From the NCBI GenBank assembly GCA_964582785.1, contig CAZOTT010000112.1, positions 1 to 8,440 of the forward strand: a stretch of 8,440 bases of DNA, written 5' to 3'. The notes beneath the pieces are model-generated. The model ran no database searches. It was not told where the DNA came from and worked only from the letters and a program-made list of their open reading frames with translations. Shown piece after piece: positions 1 through 7,247 of this stretch; position 1 is the stretch's first letter; each line of letters starts with the position of its first letter. The position numbers were made by a program, and so were the translations under genes. This DNA comes from JAMOQA01 sp964582785. GTDB taxonomy: Bacteria; Acidobacteriota; Polarisedimenticolia; J045.

Positions 1-953
1 AGGGCCCGGCCATCGAGGCGCCGCCGGTTCTCGAGGATGAACTCGTGCAGGATCTCGTCCTGGAGCTCGTGGAAGATCTTCTGGATCCAGGCCGCCTTCT
101 CCGGCTCGTCCTCGGGTACGGCAGCCAGCTCCTCCTCGAGCAGGGCGTCGATGGCCCCGTAGGAGGCGAGCTTGTCCGGGATCTGCATCGCCTCGCGCAG
201 CCGGTCCCGCACCCGGGTGCCGATCTCCTCGCGGAACTCGGCGGGGATCTCGGGGGGGACGAACTCGCGCTTCGGCCTGCCGGCCTTCGCGGCGAGCTCG
301 GCCTGGGCGGCCACGATCGGGCGCACCGCCTCGTGGCCGGCGAAGAGCGCTTCGACGATCACGTCCTCGGGAACTTCCCGCGCCCCGGCCTCGACCATCA
401 CGATCGCGTCGGCGCTGGCGGCGACGATGATGTCCAGGTCCGACCGTTCCATTTCCGAGTGGGTCGGGTTGATGCGGAACTCGCCGTCCACGCGCCCGAC
501 CCGGACCGCCGCGATGCGGTGCTCGAACGGGATGTCCGAGAGGGCCAGCGCGAAGGAAGCCCCGGTCAGGGCCAGCACGTCCGGGTTGTTTTCCCGGTCC
601 GCCGACAGCACGAAGGCGATGATCTGCGTCTCGTAGTTCCACCCGGCCGGGAAGAGGGGCCGGAGGGGCCGGTCGATCAGGCGGCTCGACAGGGTTTCCT
701 TCTCGTTGGGGCGGCCCTCCCGCTTGAAGAACCCGCCCGGCACCTTGCCGGCGGCGTACATCCCTTCCCGGTAATCGACGGTGAGGGGCAGGAACGGCAC
801 ATCCCGCGGGCTCTTCGCCGCGCAGGCGGTCACCAGGACGACCGTGTCTCCCTGGCGGACCGTGACGGCGCCGCCCGCCTGGCGGGCCATCTTGCCGGTT
901 TCCACGACCAGGGGACGTCCGCCGACCTCGATCTCGATGCGTTCGTGGGCCAT
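1..953 (-). CDS. pnp: Polyribonucleotide nucleotidyltransferase (PNPase), N-terminal part, cut by window edge
   Basis: PNPase is a trimeric, phosphate-dependent 3'-to-5' exoribonuclease that degrades mRNA in the cytoplasm and often joins the degradosome. I translated the frame directly: it opens MAHERIEIEVGGRPLVVETG and stays open for 317 codons to the left edge. Family hallmarks of the first RNase PH domain are visible: GKVPGGFFKREGRP (about residues 69-82) and SSRLIDRPLRPLFP (about 89-102). The all-helical linker follows (about 240-300), and then LDGRA, where the second RNase PH domain begins. The second catalytic core, KH and S1 domains lie outside the window (full length is usually about 700 residues). 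The ATG at 953-951 is preceded by GGAG with a 7-nt gap, which supports this start. The gene follows rpsO after a 250-nt structured leader, the classic rpsO-pnp pairing. Identification is secure; the 3' end is unseen. Confidence 0.97.
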   Translation of the reverse strand, partial: MAHERIEIEVGGRPLVVETGKMARQAGGAVTVRQGDTVVLVTACAAKSPRDVPFLPLTVDYREGMYAAGKVPGGFFKREGRPNEKETLSSRLIDRPLRPLFPAGWNYETQIIAFVLSADRENNPDVLALTGASFALALSDIPFEHRIAAVRVGRVDGEFRINPTHSEMERSDLDIIVAASADAIVMVEAGAREVPEDVIVEALFAGHEAVRPIVAAQAELAAKAGRPKREFVPPEIPAEFREEIGTRVRDRLREAMQIPDKLASYGAIDALLEEELAAVPEDEPEKAAWIQKIFHELQDEILHEFILENRRRLDGRA

Positions 954-967
954 GATCTCGCTCCGGT

Positions 968-989
968 GCCGCCGGCGGGAGCCGGCGGC
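968..989 (-). promoter_or_regulatory. 9-bp hairpin abutting the pnp ribosome-binding site
   Basis: The sequence shows a perfect 9-bp inverted repeat (GCCGCCGGC / GCCGGCGGC) with a 4-nt loop, TCCC on the transcribed strand. It ends three bases before the pnp Shine-Dalgarno GGAG (964-961). Such a stable stem beside the SD could influence ribosome access to pnp mRNA. In Enterobacteria PNPase represses its own synthesis through its leader, but a similar role here is inference. Trinucleotide-rich GC sequence makes short repeats likely, although nine perfect pairs with a tetraloop is strong. Confidence 0.5.
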
Positions 990-1029
990 GGCAGGGGCCG
1001 GGGAGACCGGGACCCGGGCGAGTGGGCCG

Positions 1030-1111
1030 GGTAGCGAACGGCGCCGACGAGAGCACGCGACGGATTCCCGCGCGGCGGGGCCGCGGCGGGACGCCGGTGC
1101 CGTTCGCTACC
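1030..1111 (-). promoter_or_regulatory. Long rpsO-pnp intergenic hairpin, candidate RNase III processing stem
   Basis: GGTAGCGAACGGC at 1030-1042 is perfectly complementary to 1099-1111. The pairing continues to 1049/1092, giving a stem of 20 positions with two mismatches. The apical region (1067-1090) can add about nine more pairs with one bulge. The arms are less GC-extreme than their surroundings, so this is not merely GC-rich noise. In E. coli the rpsO-pnp intergenic RNA carries a long stem cut by RNase III, and the cut starts PNPase-dependent autoregulation. Position, length and gene context match that arrangement. Cleavage itself is inferred. Confidence 0.65.
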
Positions 1112-1177
1112 GAGTCCAGTCACCCGGGAACCGGGGTCTCCTCCGGCCGTGGGGGATGGGGGGCTGGAGGATCCGGA

Positions 1178-1197
1178 CGGACCCCGGCAGGGGTCCG
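1178..1197 (-). terminator. GC-rich hairpin after the rpsO stop, without a U-tract
   Basis: CGGACCCC and GGGGTCCG form a perfect 8-bp stem around a 4-nt loop, beginning six bases after the rpsO stop codon. On the transcribed strand the next bases are TCCGGATCC, so no U-tract follows. It therefore does not meet the standard for an intrinsic terminator. It may act as a 3'-end stabiliser for rpsO mRNA, a pause site or a partial terminator, comparable in position to the terminator after rpsO in E. coli. Confidence 0.45.
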
Positions 1198-1203
1198 CGA
1201 TCG

Positions 1204-1473
1204 TCACTTCCGCAGGCCCAGCCGCTGGATCAGCTCGCGGTAGCGCGCCGGGCTCTTCTTCTTCAGGTAGTTGAGCAGGCGCCGCCGCTGCCCGACCAGC
1301 TTGAGCAGGCCGAGCCGGCCGTGGTGGTCCTTCTTGTGGACCTTGAAGTGCTCCGTCAGGTGCCGGATCCGGCTCGTCAGGAGGGCGATCTGCACCTCCG
1401 GAGACCCGGTGTCCGTGGGGTGGAGGCGATAGGCTTCGAGGACCTCGTTCTTGACTGTCTTTTCGAGAGGCAA
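1204..1473 (-). CDS. rpsO: Small ribosomal subunit protein uS15
   Basis: S15 is a primary 16S rRNA-binding protein of the 30S platform; it binds the central domain near the h20-h21-h22 junction and nucleates later assembly steps. From the TTG at 1473-1471 the product is 89 residues, exactly the usual family length. Diagnostic segments are DTGSPEVQIALLT (21-33), HKKDHHGRLGLL (46-57), the signature LVGQRRRLLNYL (59-70) and the C-terminal RYRELIQRLGLRK. A farther upstream GTG at 1521 would add a proline-rich extension with no family support. The TTG is preceded by a strong AAGGGAG at 1488-1482 with an 8-nt gap, which decides the start. A rare TTG start together with a structured leader fits a gene whose translation is held in check, as S15 commonly represses its own mRNA. 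Upstream is truB and downstream is pnp. Confidence 0.97.
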   Translation of the reverse strand: MPLEKTVKNEVLEAYRLHPTDTGSPEVQIALLTSRIRHLTEHFKVHKKDHHGRLGLLKLVGQRRRLLNYLKKKSPARYRELIQRLGLRK

Positions 1474-1603
1474 GGCCGTTGCTCCCTTGGGGGCCGGCGC
1501 CACGGGCGGCCCACGGTGCACAGAAACCGCGCGGTCGCCCGGCGGGCCACCGCGGCGGGGAGGTTACCACCCCGGCGGAAACGGGGCAAACCCCGGGCCC
1601 CCT
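1474..1603 (-). promoter_or_regulatory. Structured rpsO leader between truB and rpsO, candidate S15 autoregulatory RNA
   Basis: The 130-nt gap holds no gene. Two structures stand out on the transcribed strand. One pairs 1544-1551 with 1505-1512 (8 pairs including one G-U) around a 31-nt loop that itself contains the palindrome ACCGCGCGGT; it closes about 16 nt before the Shine-Dalgarno sequence. The other is a stem at 1556-1574 with one A·A (U·U in RNA) mismatch. A weaker CGGGG/CCCCG stem (1582-1595) followed by TTT lies just after truB. S15 represses its own mRNA through diverse leader folds in different phyla, so this is a reasonable candidate, but no known S15-binding fold was matched. Confidence 0.35.
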
Positions 1604-2533
1604 TCACGGCCCGGCGGGGGGGAAGACCGTGCGGGGCCGGACCCGGTTTCCCGGACCCACCAGGCCGATGCCGAGGAGTTTCCCACACGGCCCGAGCACC
1701 CGTACCGGGCCGTCTTCCGCCGCTTCCCGGCCGGGACCCGCCGGGTTCGCGACCGGGTTGCCCGCCAGGAAGCGGGCCGCCGCCCCCTCCTCCAGGCGGA
1801 CGTCGGGGAACGGGAGGGGGAGTTCCTCGACCGGCCGCAGCAGCGGGCGTCCCGCGCCCCGCCGGTCCGGCAGGGATTCCAGGGGAACCGCCGTTTCCAC
1901 CCGCAGGGGACCGATCGCCGTGCGGCGCAGGGTTTCCAGGTAGGCGCCGGTGCCGAGGAGGCGTCCGAGGTCGCGGGCCAGGGCCCTCAGGTAGGTCCCC
2001 GCGGACACCCGGGCGGCGAAGCACAGCCGGCCCGGCCGGCGGGCAGGGCAGAGGCGCAACCGGTGGATGGTGACCGGGACCGGGGCGAGATCCGGGGCGT
2101 ACCCTCGTCGCGCCAGCCGGTGGGCGCGCTCTCCTCCCAGCTTCTTGGCCGAGAAGGACGGGGGGCGCTGGAGGATCTCCCCGGTCAGCCGGCGGGCGGC
2201 CGCGGCAAGGACGGGCGCCGGGGGCAGGGGAACCTCCGCCGGGGGGGGGGCGTCCAGCCCCTCCGCGTCGTCGGTGGCGGTTTCCCGGCCGAGAGCGATC
2301 GTGCCGACGTAGGTCTTGGGCCACCGGTGGAGCCAGGGGACCAGGCGGGTCGAGTTGCCGGCCAGGCAGAGGAGCAGCCCCGACGCGAGGGGGTCGAGCG
2401 TTCCCGCGTGACCGACACGGCGAAGTCCGAGGGCGCGGCGGACCCGCGCGACGACATCGTGGGAGGTCGGCCCACCCGGCTTGTCCACGGCGAGCCAGCC
2501 GCGGACGGCGGGATCGTCCCGCCGGCGGCTCAT
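1604..2533 (-). CDS. truB: tRNA pseudouridine(55) synthase TruB
   Basis: TruB isomerises uridine 55 in the T-loop of tRNAs to pseudouridine and also acts as a tRNA chaperone. The 309-residue product has the pseudouridine-synthase core. WLAVDKPGGPTSHDVV (13-28) is followed by GHAGTLDPLASGLL (41-54) with catalytic Asp47. KTYVGTIALG (72-81) carries the conserved Tyr74, and SAGTYLRALARDLG (176-189) carries Tyr180 and Arg182, matching the E. coli Y179/R181 pair. A C-terminal PUA-like region follows (about 240-309). The segment usually reading RAY here reads RAH (135-137), a mild deviation. ATG at 2533 overlaps the stop of the DUF503 gene as ATGA, which implies translational coupling. A run of ten C residues lies inside the coding sequence (2241-2250), encoding part of a Pro stretch; the frame is intact here. 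Confidence 0.96.
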   Translation of the reverse strand: MSRRRDDPAVRGWLAVDKPGGPTSHDVVARVRRALGLRRVGHAGTLDPLASGLLLCLAGNSTRLVPWLHRWPKTYVGTIALGRETATDDAEGLDAPPPAEVPLPPAPVLAAAARRLTGEILQRPPSFSAKKLGGERAHRLARRGYAPDLAPVPVTIHRLRLCPARRPGRLCFAARVSAGTYLRALARDLGRLLGTGAYLETLRRTAIGPLRVETAVPLESLPDRRGAGRPLLRPVEELPLPFPDVRLEEGAAARFLAGNPVANPAGPGREAAEDGPVRVLGPCGKLLGIGLVGPGNRVRPRTVFPPAGP

Positions 2534-2814
2534 CCGATCGTCTCCCGGCTGACCTCGGCCACTCCCCCCGGCACGATGCGTTCCGCCTCCTCGACGATCC
2601 GGTCGAACAGCTGCCGGAGCGGCTCCTCCCCGTCGGCGACCGACACGAAGGCGAGTTCCGCCCGCTGGAGCAGGTCCTGGTGGTCCGTTTCCGCCACGGC
2701 CACGTTGAAGCGGTGGCGGACCCGGTCCCTGATGGAGCGCAGCACCCGCCGCTTGTCCTTGAGCGAGACGGCCCCCGGCAGGTAGACCTCGAGGACCAGC
2801 AGCCCCACCCGCAC
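2530..2814 (-). CDS. ylxP: DUF503 / YlxP-family small protein
   Basis: The 94-residue product starts MRVGLLVLEVYLPGAVSLKDKR. It contains the family pattern of a leading beta strand, a P-x-x-x-SLKDKRR-x-L-x-SI segment (13-28), RFNVAVAE (35-42), and then HQDLLQRAELAFVSVA (45-60). This matches the DUF503 family, typified by B. subtilis YlxP, which is encoded between infB and rbfA. The molecular function is not firmly established; location suggests a link with ribosome maturation or translation. The start is the GTG at 2814-2812: GAGG overlapping the infB stop lies 8 nt upstream, and this gives the usual family length, whereas earlier in-frame starts lie inside infB. It sits 10 nt after infB and its stop overlaps the truB ATG. 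In relatives rbfA often separates it from truB, but not here. Confidence 0.88.
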   Translation of the reverse strand: MRVGLLVLEVYLPGAVSLKDKRRVLRSIRDRVRHRFNVAVAETDHQDLLQRAELAFVSVADGEEPLRQLFDRIVEEAERIVPGGVAEVSRETIG

Positions 2815-2824
2815 GGCCCGGTCC

Positions 2825-5605
2825 TCAGCCGGTGGTCGTCGCCTCGCCGGGGTCGAGGGACTCCCGCTGCACGAGCTCGATCCGGTAGGCCTCGATCTCG
2901 TCCCCCGGCTTGATGTCGTTGTACCGCTCGAGGGAGATGCCGCACTCGAAACCGGCCCGGACTTCCCGGGCATCGTCCTTGAACCGCTTGAGGGAGGCGA
3001 TCCGGCCCTCGTGGACCACCACGTGATCGCGCAGCAGCCGGACGTTCGCGTCGCGCTGGATCACCCCGTCGAGGACGTAGCAGCCGGCGACGGTCCCGAT
3101 GCGGGAGATGCGGAACACCTGGCGCACTTCCGCGCGTCCCAGGTAGACCTCCTTCTCCACCGGCGAAAGGGTGGCCAGCATCGCCTGCCGGATCTCGTCG
3201 GTGACCTTGTAGATGACCGTGTAGAGGCGGATATCGACACCTTCCCGCCGGGCGGCCTCCTGGACCCCGCGCTGGGGCCGGACGTTGAACCCGACGATGA
3301 TCGCCCGGGACGCCGCGGCCAGCATGACGTCGGTCTCGGTGATGGCGCCGGTGGCCGCGTGGATGACGTTGATCTTCACCTCGCTCGTGGAGAGCTCCTC
3401 GAGCTTGTGGCGCAGCGCCTCGACCGAGCCCTGCACGTCGGCCTTCAGGACGATCGGCACCTCCTGCAGGTTCTGCTCCGCGATCTGCCGGTGCAGGAGC
3501 TCGAGGGTCGGTGCCTTGGCCCGCCGCGCTTCCATCTCCTCCCGCTGTTTCTGCTGGCGGTACAGGGCGATCTGGCGTGCCTTGTGCTCGTCGGGGAAGA
3601 CCTGGAAGACGTCGCCCGCCTGCGGAACCTCCTCGAGACCCATCACCACGACGGGGGTGGCCGGCCCGGCCTCCTGGAGGCGGTTCCCGTTCTCGTCCAT
3701 CAGGGCCCGCACCTTGCCGAAGGAGGTCCCGACGACGAAGACGTCTCCCACCCGCAGGGTCCCGTTCTGCACGAGCACCGTGGCGACGGGACCCCGCGAC
3801 CGGTCGAGCTTGGCCTCGAGGACCGTTCCCGATGCCGGCCGTGCCGGGTCCGCCTCGAGTTCCAGCATCTCGGCGACGAGCAGAATCATGTCGAGGAGCT
3901 GGTCGAGGCCCTCGCGGGTCTTGGCCGACACGAACACCGCCACCACGTCGCCGCCGAACTGCTCCACGAGTACGTCGTGCTCCGCGAGCTGCTGGAGGAC
4001 GCGGTCCGGGTTGGCGCCTGGCTTGTCGATCTTGTTGACCGCCACGACCAGCGGAACCCCGGCCGCCCTCGCGTGGTCGATCGCCTCGATGGTCTGGGGC
4101 ATGACACCGTCATCCGCGGCGACCACCAGCACCACGATGTCCGTGACCCGGGCCCCGCGGGCCCGCATCAGGGTGAACGCCTCGTGCCCCGGGGTATCGA
4201 GGAAGACGATCTCCCTGGGGGTTCCCTCGTGCGTCTGGGTCACCCGGTAGGCCCCGATGTGCTGGGTGATGCCCCCCGCCTCGCGCTCGGCCACCCGGGA
4301 CTCGCGGATGGCGTCGAGGAGAGACGTCTTGCCGTGGTCCACGTGGCCCATCATCGTCACGACGGGCGGACGGGGCACGGCCCGGGACGGGTCGGCCTGG
4401 GCGTCCACTTCCGGGATCGCCTCGGCGAGGGCTTCCTCCTCGATGCCGACGACGATCGGCGTACCCCCGAAGGCCTCGACGACCCACCGCGCCGTTTCCT
4501 CGTCGAGCGCGTGGTTGATCGTCGCCATGATCTTCTTCTCGAGGAACAGCTTCCTGATGATGTCCTTCGCCTTGCGGTTCATCCGTTCCGCGAGGTCCTT
4601 GATCGTCAGCCCTTCCGAGATCTTCACCTCGCCCACGGGCGTTTCGGGGGCGGCTTCGCGCACCGGCTGGGGTGCCGGTCGCTGCTCCCGCGTCTTCTGT
4701 TTCTTCCGGCGGCTTCCCTGTGCCCCGCGGGCCTTCCCCCGGGGGGGCAGGGTGCCGGGGGAGGGGGCCGTCGGCGCCGTGCGCCGTCCCGTCCCGGCGG
4801 CCCGGAGCTGGGAAAGACGCTTGCCGAGCAGTTCGGCCCGCTCCTTCGCCGTCGTCGGCGGTGGCGCGACCACCGCCTTGCCGAGCCGGGGTCCGGAAGG
4901 GGGAGGGGGAACCGCGGTGGCGCTTCCCGCGGGGCGTCCCTGCCGGGCGGGAGGTGCGGGTTCCGCCGGGGGGGAAGCCGGCGCCGCCGCCCGCTCCTTC
5001 TCCCCGGTCGGGGTGACGGCAACGGTCTCCTCCGGGGCCTGCCGGGGGGGAGTGGCGGCCCGTGTGTCGGCCGCCCGCGGCGCCGGTTCCGGGGTAGCAG
5101 GCGCCGTGGCGGAACCCGCCGCCGCGTCCTGTCCCGCGGTGGCGGCGGCCGGTGTCGCGGCCGGGCGTTCCGGCGGGGCAGGGGCGGCCGGGCGGGTGGA
5201 CGCGGGAACTGCCGGGGGGGCCGGAGGTGGCCCGCTTTCGGCCGCCGGGGCCTGCTCGGCGCCCACGTCGCGGCCCGCGGCCCGGGCCTTCTCGCGGGCC
5301 CGCAGCCGGGCGGCCCGTTCCAGCGCCGCGCGACGGGCGGCGGCCTTGCGTTCCGCCTCGCGGCGGGCCGCCTCCCGAGCCGCCCGTTCCCGCTCTTCCT
5401 TCTCCTTCAGGGCACGGCGGATCGCCTCTTCCCTGGCGGAGACCGCGGTCTTCGGCTTGGGCTTGAACAGTTCCCGGAGCTCCGCGACGACGGCGTCGTC
5501 CAGCGCCGCCAGGTTCGACTTCACCGGGATGCCCATGTCGTCCAGGGCATCCAGGATCTCCTGGCTGCTGACGTTGAGCTCCTGCGCGAGTTGGAAGATC
5601 CGCAC
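2825..5605 (-). CDS. infB: Translation initiation factor IF-2
   Basis: IF2 is the GTPase that brings initiator fMet-tRNA to the 30S subunit and promotes 50S joining. The 926-residue product has an N-terminal IF2_N domain (1-50, MRIFQLAQELNVSSQEILDAL). A long charged then Ala/Pro-rich linker follows (about 55-320), and then a second IF2_N domain (about 330-380). The G domain carries G1 GHVDHGKT (420-427), G2 GGIT (444-447), G3 DTPGH (470-474), G4 NKID (524-527) and G5 SAK (560-562). Domains II, III and the fMet-tRNA-binding C-terminal domain follow; GFNVRP (772-777) is typical. All G motifs are intact. The start is GTG at 5605, with GAGGAG 9 nt upstream inside the last two Glu codons of nusA, and a gap of only six bases from the nusA stop. 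ylxR and ylxQ, which separate nusA from infB in many bacteria, are absent. Confidence 0.98.
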   Translation of the reverse strand: MRIFQLAQELNVSSQEILDALDDMGIPVKSNLAALDDAVVAELRELFKPKPKTAVSAREEAIRRALKEKEERERAAREAARREAERKAAARRAALERAARLRAREKARAAGRDVGAEQAPAAESGPPPAPPAVPASTRPAAPAPPERPAATPAAATAGQDAAAGSATAPATPEPAPRAADTRAATPPRQAPEETVAVTPTGEKERAAAPASPPAEPAPPARQGRPAGSATAVPPPPSGPRLGKAVVAPPPTTAKERAELLGKRLSQLRAAGTGRRTAPTAPSPGTLPPRGKARGAQGSRRKKQKTREQRPAPQPVREAAPETPVGEVKISEGLTIKDLAERMNRKAKDIIRKLFLEKKIMATINHALDEETARWVVEAFGGTPIVVGIEEEALAEAIPEVDAQADPSRAVPRPPVVTMMGHVDHGKTSLLDAIRESRVAEREAGGITQHIGAYRVTQTHEGTPREIVFLDTPGHEAFTLMRARGARVTDIVVLVVAADDGVMPQTIEAIDHARAAGVPLVVAVNKIDKPGANPDRVLQQLAEHDVLVEQFGGDVVAVFVSAKTREGLDQLLDMILLVAEMLELEADPARPASGTVLEAKLDRSRGPVATVLVQNGTLRVGDVFVVGTSFGKVRALMDENGNRLQEAGPATPVVVMGLEEVPQAGDVFQVFPDEHKARQIALYRQQKQREEMEARRAKAPTLELLHRQIAEQNLQEVPIVLKADVQGSVEALRHKLEELSTSEVKINVIHAATGAITETDVMLAAASRAIIVGFNVRPQRGVQEAARREGVDIRLYTVIYKVTDEIRQAMLATLSPVEKEVYLGRAEVRQVFRISRIGTVAGCYVLDGVIQRDANVRLLRDHVVVHEGRIASLKRFKDDAREVRAGFECGISLERYNDIKPGDEIEAYRIELVQRESLDPGEATTTG

Positions 5606-5611
5606 CGTTCG

Positions 5612-7180
5612 TTACTCCTCGTCCTGCTGCCGGTCGCCCCCGACGGAAGCATCGTCTCCCGCCGGCACCTCCTCCGGTGGCCGGGTGCCCGGTTGCGCGT
5701 TCCTCTCCGGGGCGGGAGCGGCCTCCTCGCTCCCGGCTTCCTCGCCGGCGGGGGGAGGGGTTTCCGTCTCCGCGGGGACATCCCCGGTCAGGGCATCCAG
5801 GGGGTCCGTGCCGCCGAGGGCCGCCGCCGCTGCCTCCTCGGCCGCGGCCTCGGCCTCGGCCGCCGCGAGCTCGGCGGCCAGGCGGCGGACCTCCTCCTCC
5901 TCGGCCCGGACCTCTTCCGCCACTTCGGCGGCCCGGTCGTAGATCCGGAGGGCGAGGTCCACGTCGATCCCCTCGATCCGGGTCAGGTCCTCCAGGTCGG
6001 CGGCGACGATCTGGTCGAGGTCGCGGAAGCCGGCCTCGATGAGGGCCTCGATGATCCGCTCCTCGATCGCGGCATCGATTCCGAGGCGGGAGAACAGCTC
6101 CCAGGCGCGCCGCCGGGATTCCTCCTCGGCCTCCATCTCGGCCGCCTTCTCGCTCTCGCTCTTGATGTCGATCCGCCACCCCACGAGGCGCCCCGCGAGA
6201 CGGACGTTCTGCCCGCGCCGGCCGATCGCCAGGGAAAGCTGGTCGTCGGGGATGATGACCTCGACCTCCCGGTTCTCCGGGTCCTTCAGGTTGACCCGGT
6301 TCACCGGCGCCGGCTTGAGCGCCTCGCGCACGAACTCGAGGGGATTGTCGTGGTACTCGACGATGTCGATCTTCTCGCCGCGCAGTTCCCGCGTGACGGA
6401 CTGGACCCGGTTCCCCTTCATTCCCACGCAGGCGCCGACGGGATCGACGTCCCGGTCCCGCGACTGGACGGCGATCTTGCTCCGCTCCCCCGGGTCGCGC
6501 GCCACCGAGATGATCCGGACGGTCCCGTCGTAGATCTCCGGCACTTCCATCTCGAAGAGCTTCATGACCAGGCGTGGATCGGTGCGGGAGAGGACCACCT
6601 GGGGGCCCTTCCCGGACCGCTCCACGTCGACGATGATCGTCCGGATCCGGTCTCCCTGGTTGTAGTGTTCCGACCGGACCTGCTCGCGGCGAGGAACGAT
6701 GCCCTCGGTGGCGCCGAGATCGATGACCAGGTCACCCCGGTCGACGCGCTTCACGGTCCCGTGGATCAGTTCACCGACACGGTCGATGTACTCGTTGTAC
6801 ACCTTTTCCCGCTCGGCTTCCTTGACCTTCTGGTAGATCACCTGCTTGGCCGCCTGGGCGGCGATTCGCCCGAGCTGGGGAACCTCCCGCTCGAACTTCA
6901 TTTCCATGTCGAAGTCGGCCTCGGGGTCGATGACCAGGGCCTCCTCGAGGGAGATCTCCGTGTCCGGGTCTTCCACCTCGGGAACGACCTTCTTCTTCGC
7001 GTAGACGCGGAAGGCGCCGGTCTCGGGGTCGAACTCGGACACGAGGTTCTCCCCGGTCCGGATCACCTTGCGCGCCGCGGCCGCGTAGGCTTCCTCGAGG
7101 GCGCGGATGATCACGTCCCGGTCGATTCCCTTCTCCCGGCCGATCAGGTCGATCGCCTGCTTGATCTCGCTCTCCGCCAT
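5612..7180 (-). CDS. nusA: Transcription termination/antitermination factor NusA
   Basis: NusA binds RNA polymerase and nascent RNA. It promotes pausing and intrinsic termination and, with NusB, S10 and NusG at boxA elements, supports rRNA antitermination. The 522-residue product shows the N-terminal RNAP-binding domain (about 1-125, MAESEIKQAIDLIGREKGID), an S1 domain (about 135-200), KH1 with GACVGMKGNRV (249-259) and KH2 with GRRGQNV (320-326). A helix-hairpin-helix-like segment follows (about 360-420, LFSRLGIDAAIEERI...LTRIEGI). An Ala/Glu-rich helical stretch (about 421-456) leads into an acidic, Pro-rich tail that looks disordered. The ATG at 7180 matches the family start and has GGAGGA about 11 nt upstream; an extension to 7288 would overlap rimP. 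It lies 67 nt after rimP and 6 nt before infB. NusA often regulates its own operon, and the leader terminator upstream of rimP is a candidate target. Confidence 0.98.
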   Translation of the reverse strand: MAESEIKQAIDLIGREKGIDRDVIIRALEEAYAAAARKVIRTGENLVSEFDPETGAFRVYAKKKVVPEVEDPDTEISLEEALVIDPEADFDMEMKFEREVPQLGRIAAQAAKQVIYQKVKEAEREKVYNEYIDRVGELIHGTVKRVDRGDLVIDLGATEGIVPRREQVRSEHYNQGDRIRTIIVDVERSGKGPQVVLSRTDPRLVMKLFEMEVPEIYDGTVRIISVARDPGERSKIAVQSRDRDVDPVGACVGMKGNRVQSVTRELRGEKIDIVEYHDNPLEFVREALKPAPVNRVNLKDPENREVEVIIPDDQLSLAIGRRGQNVRLAGRLVGWRIDIKSESEKAAEMEAEEESRRRAWELFSRLGIDAAIEERIIEALIEAGFRDLDQIVAADLEDLTRIEGIDVDLALRIYDRAAEVAEEVRAEEEEVRRLAAELAAAEAEAAAEEAAAAALGGTDPLDALTGDVPAETETPPPAGEEAGSEEAAPAPERNAQPGTRPPEEVPAGDDASVGGDRQQDEE

Positions 7181-7247
7181 GGGCCTCGTGTTCCTCCGCG
7201 GAAGCCGCGCCGGCCCGGCGGGCGGGCGGCTCCCAGGGTCATTCCTG

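Noticed and set aside
45..2073. Plus-strand open frames across pnp, rpsO and truB
   Set aside because: They are shadows of the minus-strand genes; their products are Arg/Pro/Gly-rich and match nothing recognisable.
4700..5450. Apparent low-complexity region in infB as a possible inserted or degenerate segment
   Set aside because: A long Ala/Pro/charged linker between the N-terminal and G domains is normal for IF2 and varies freely in length; the frame is intact.
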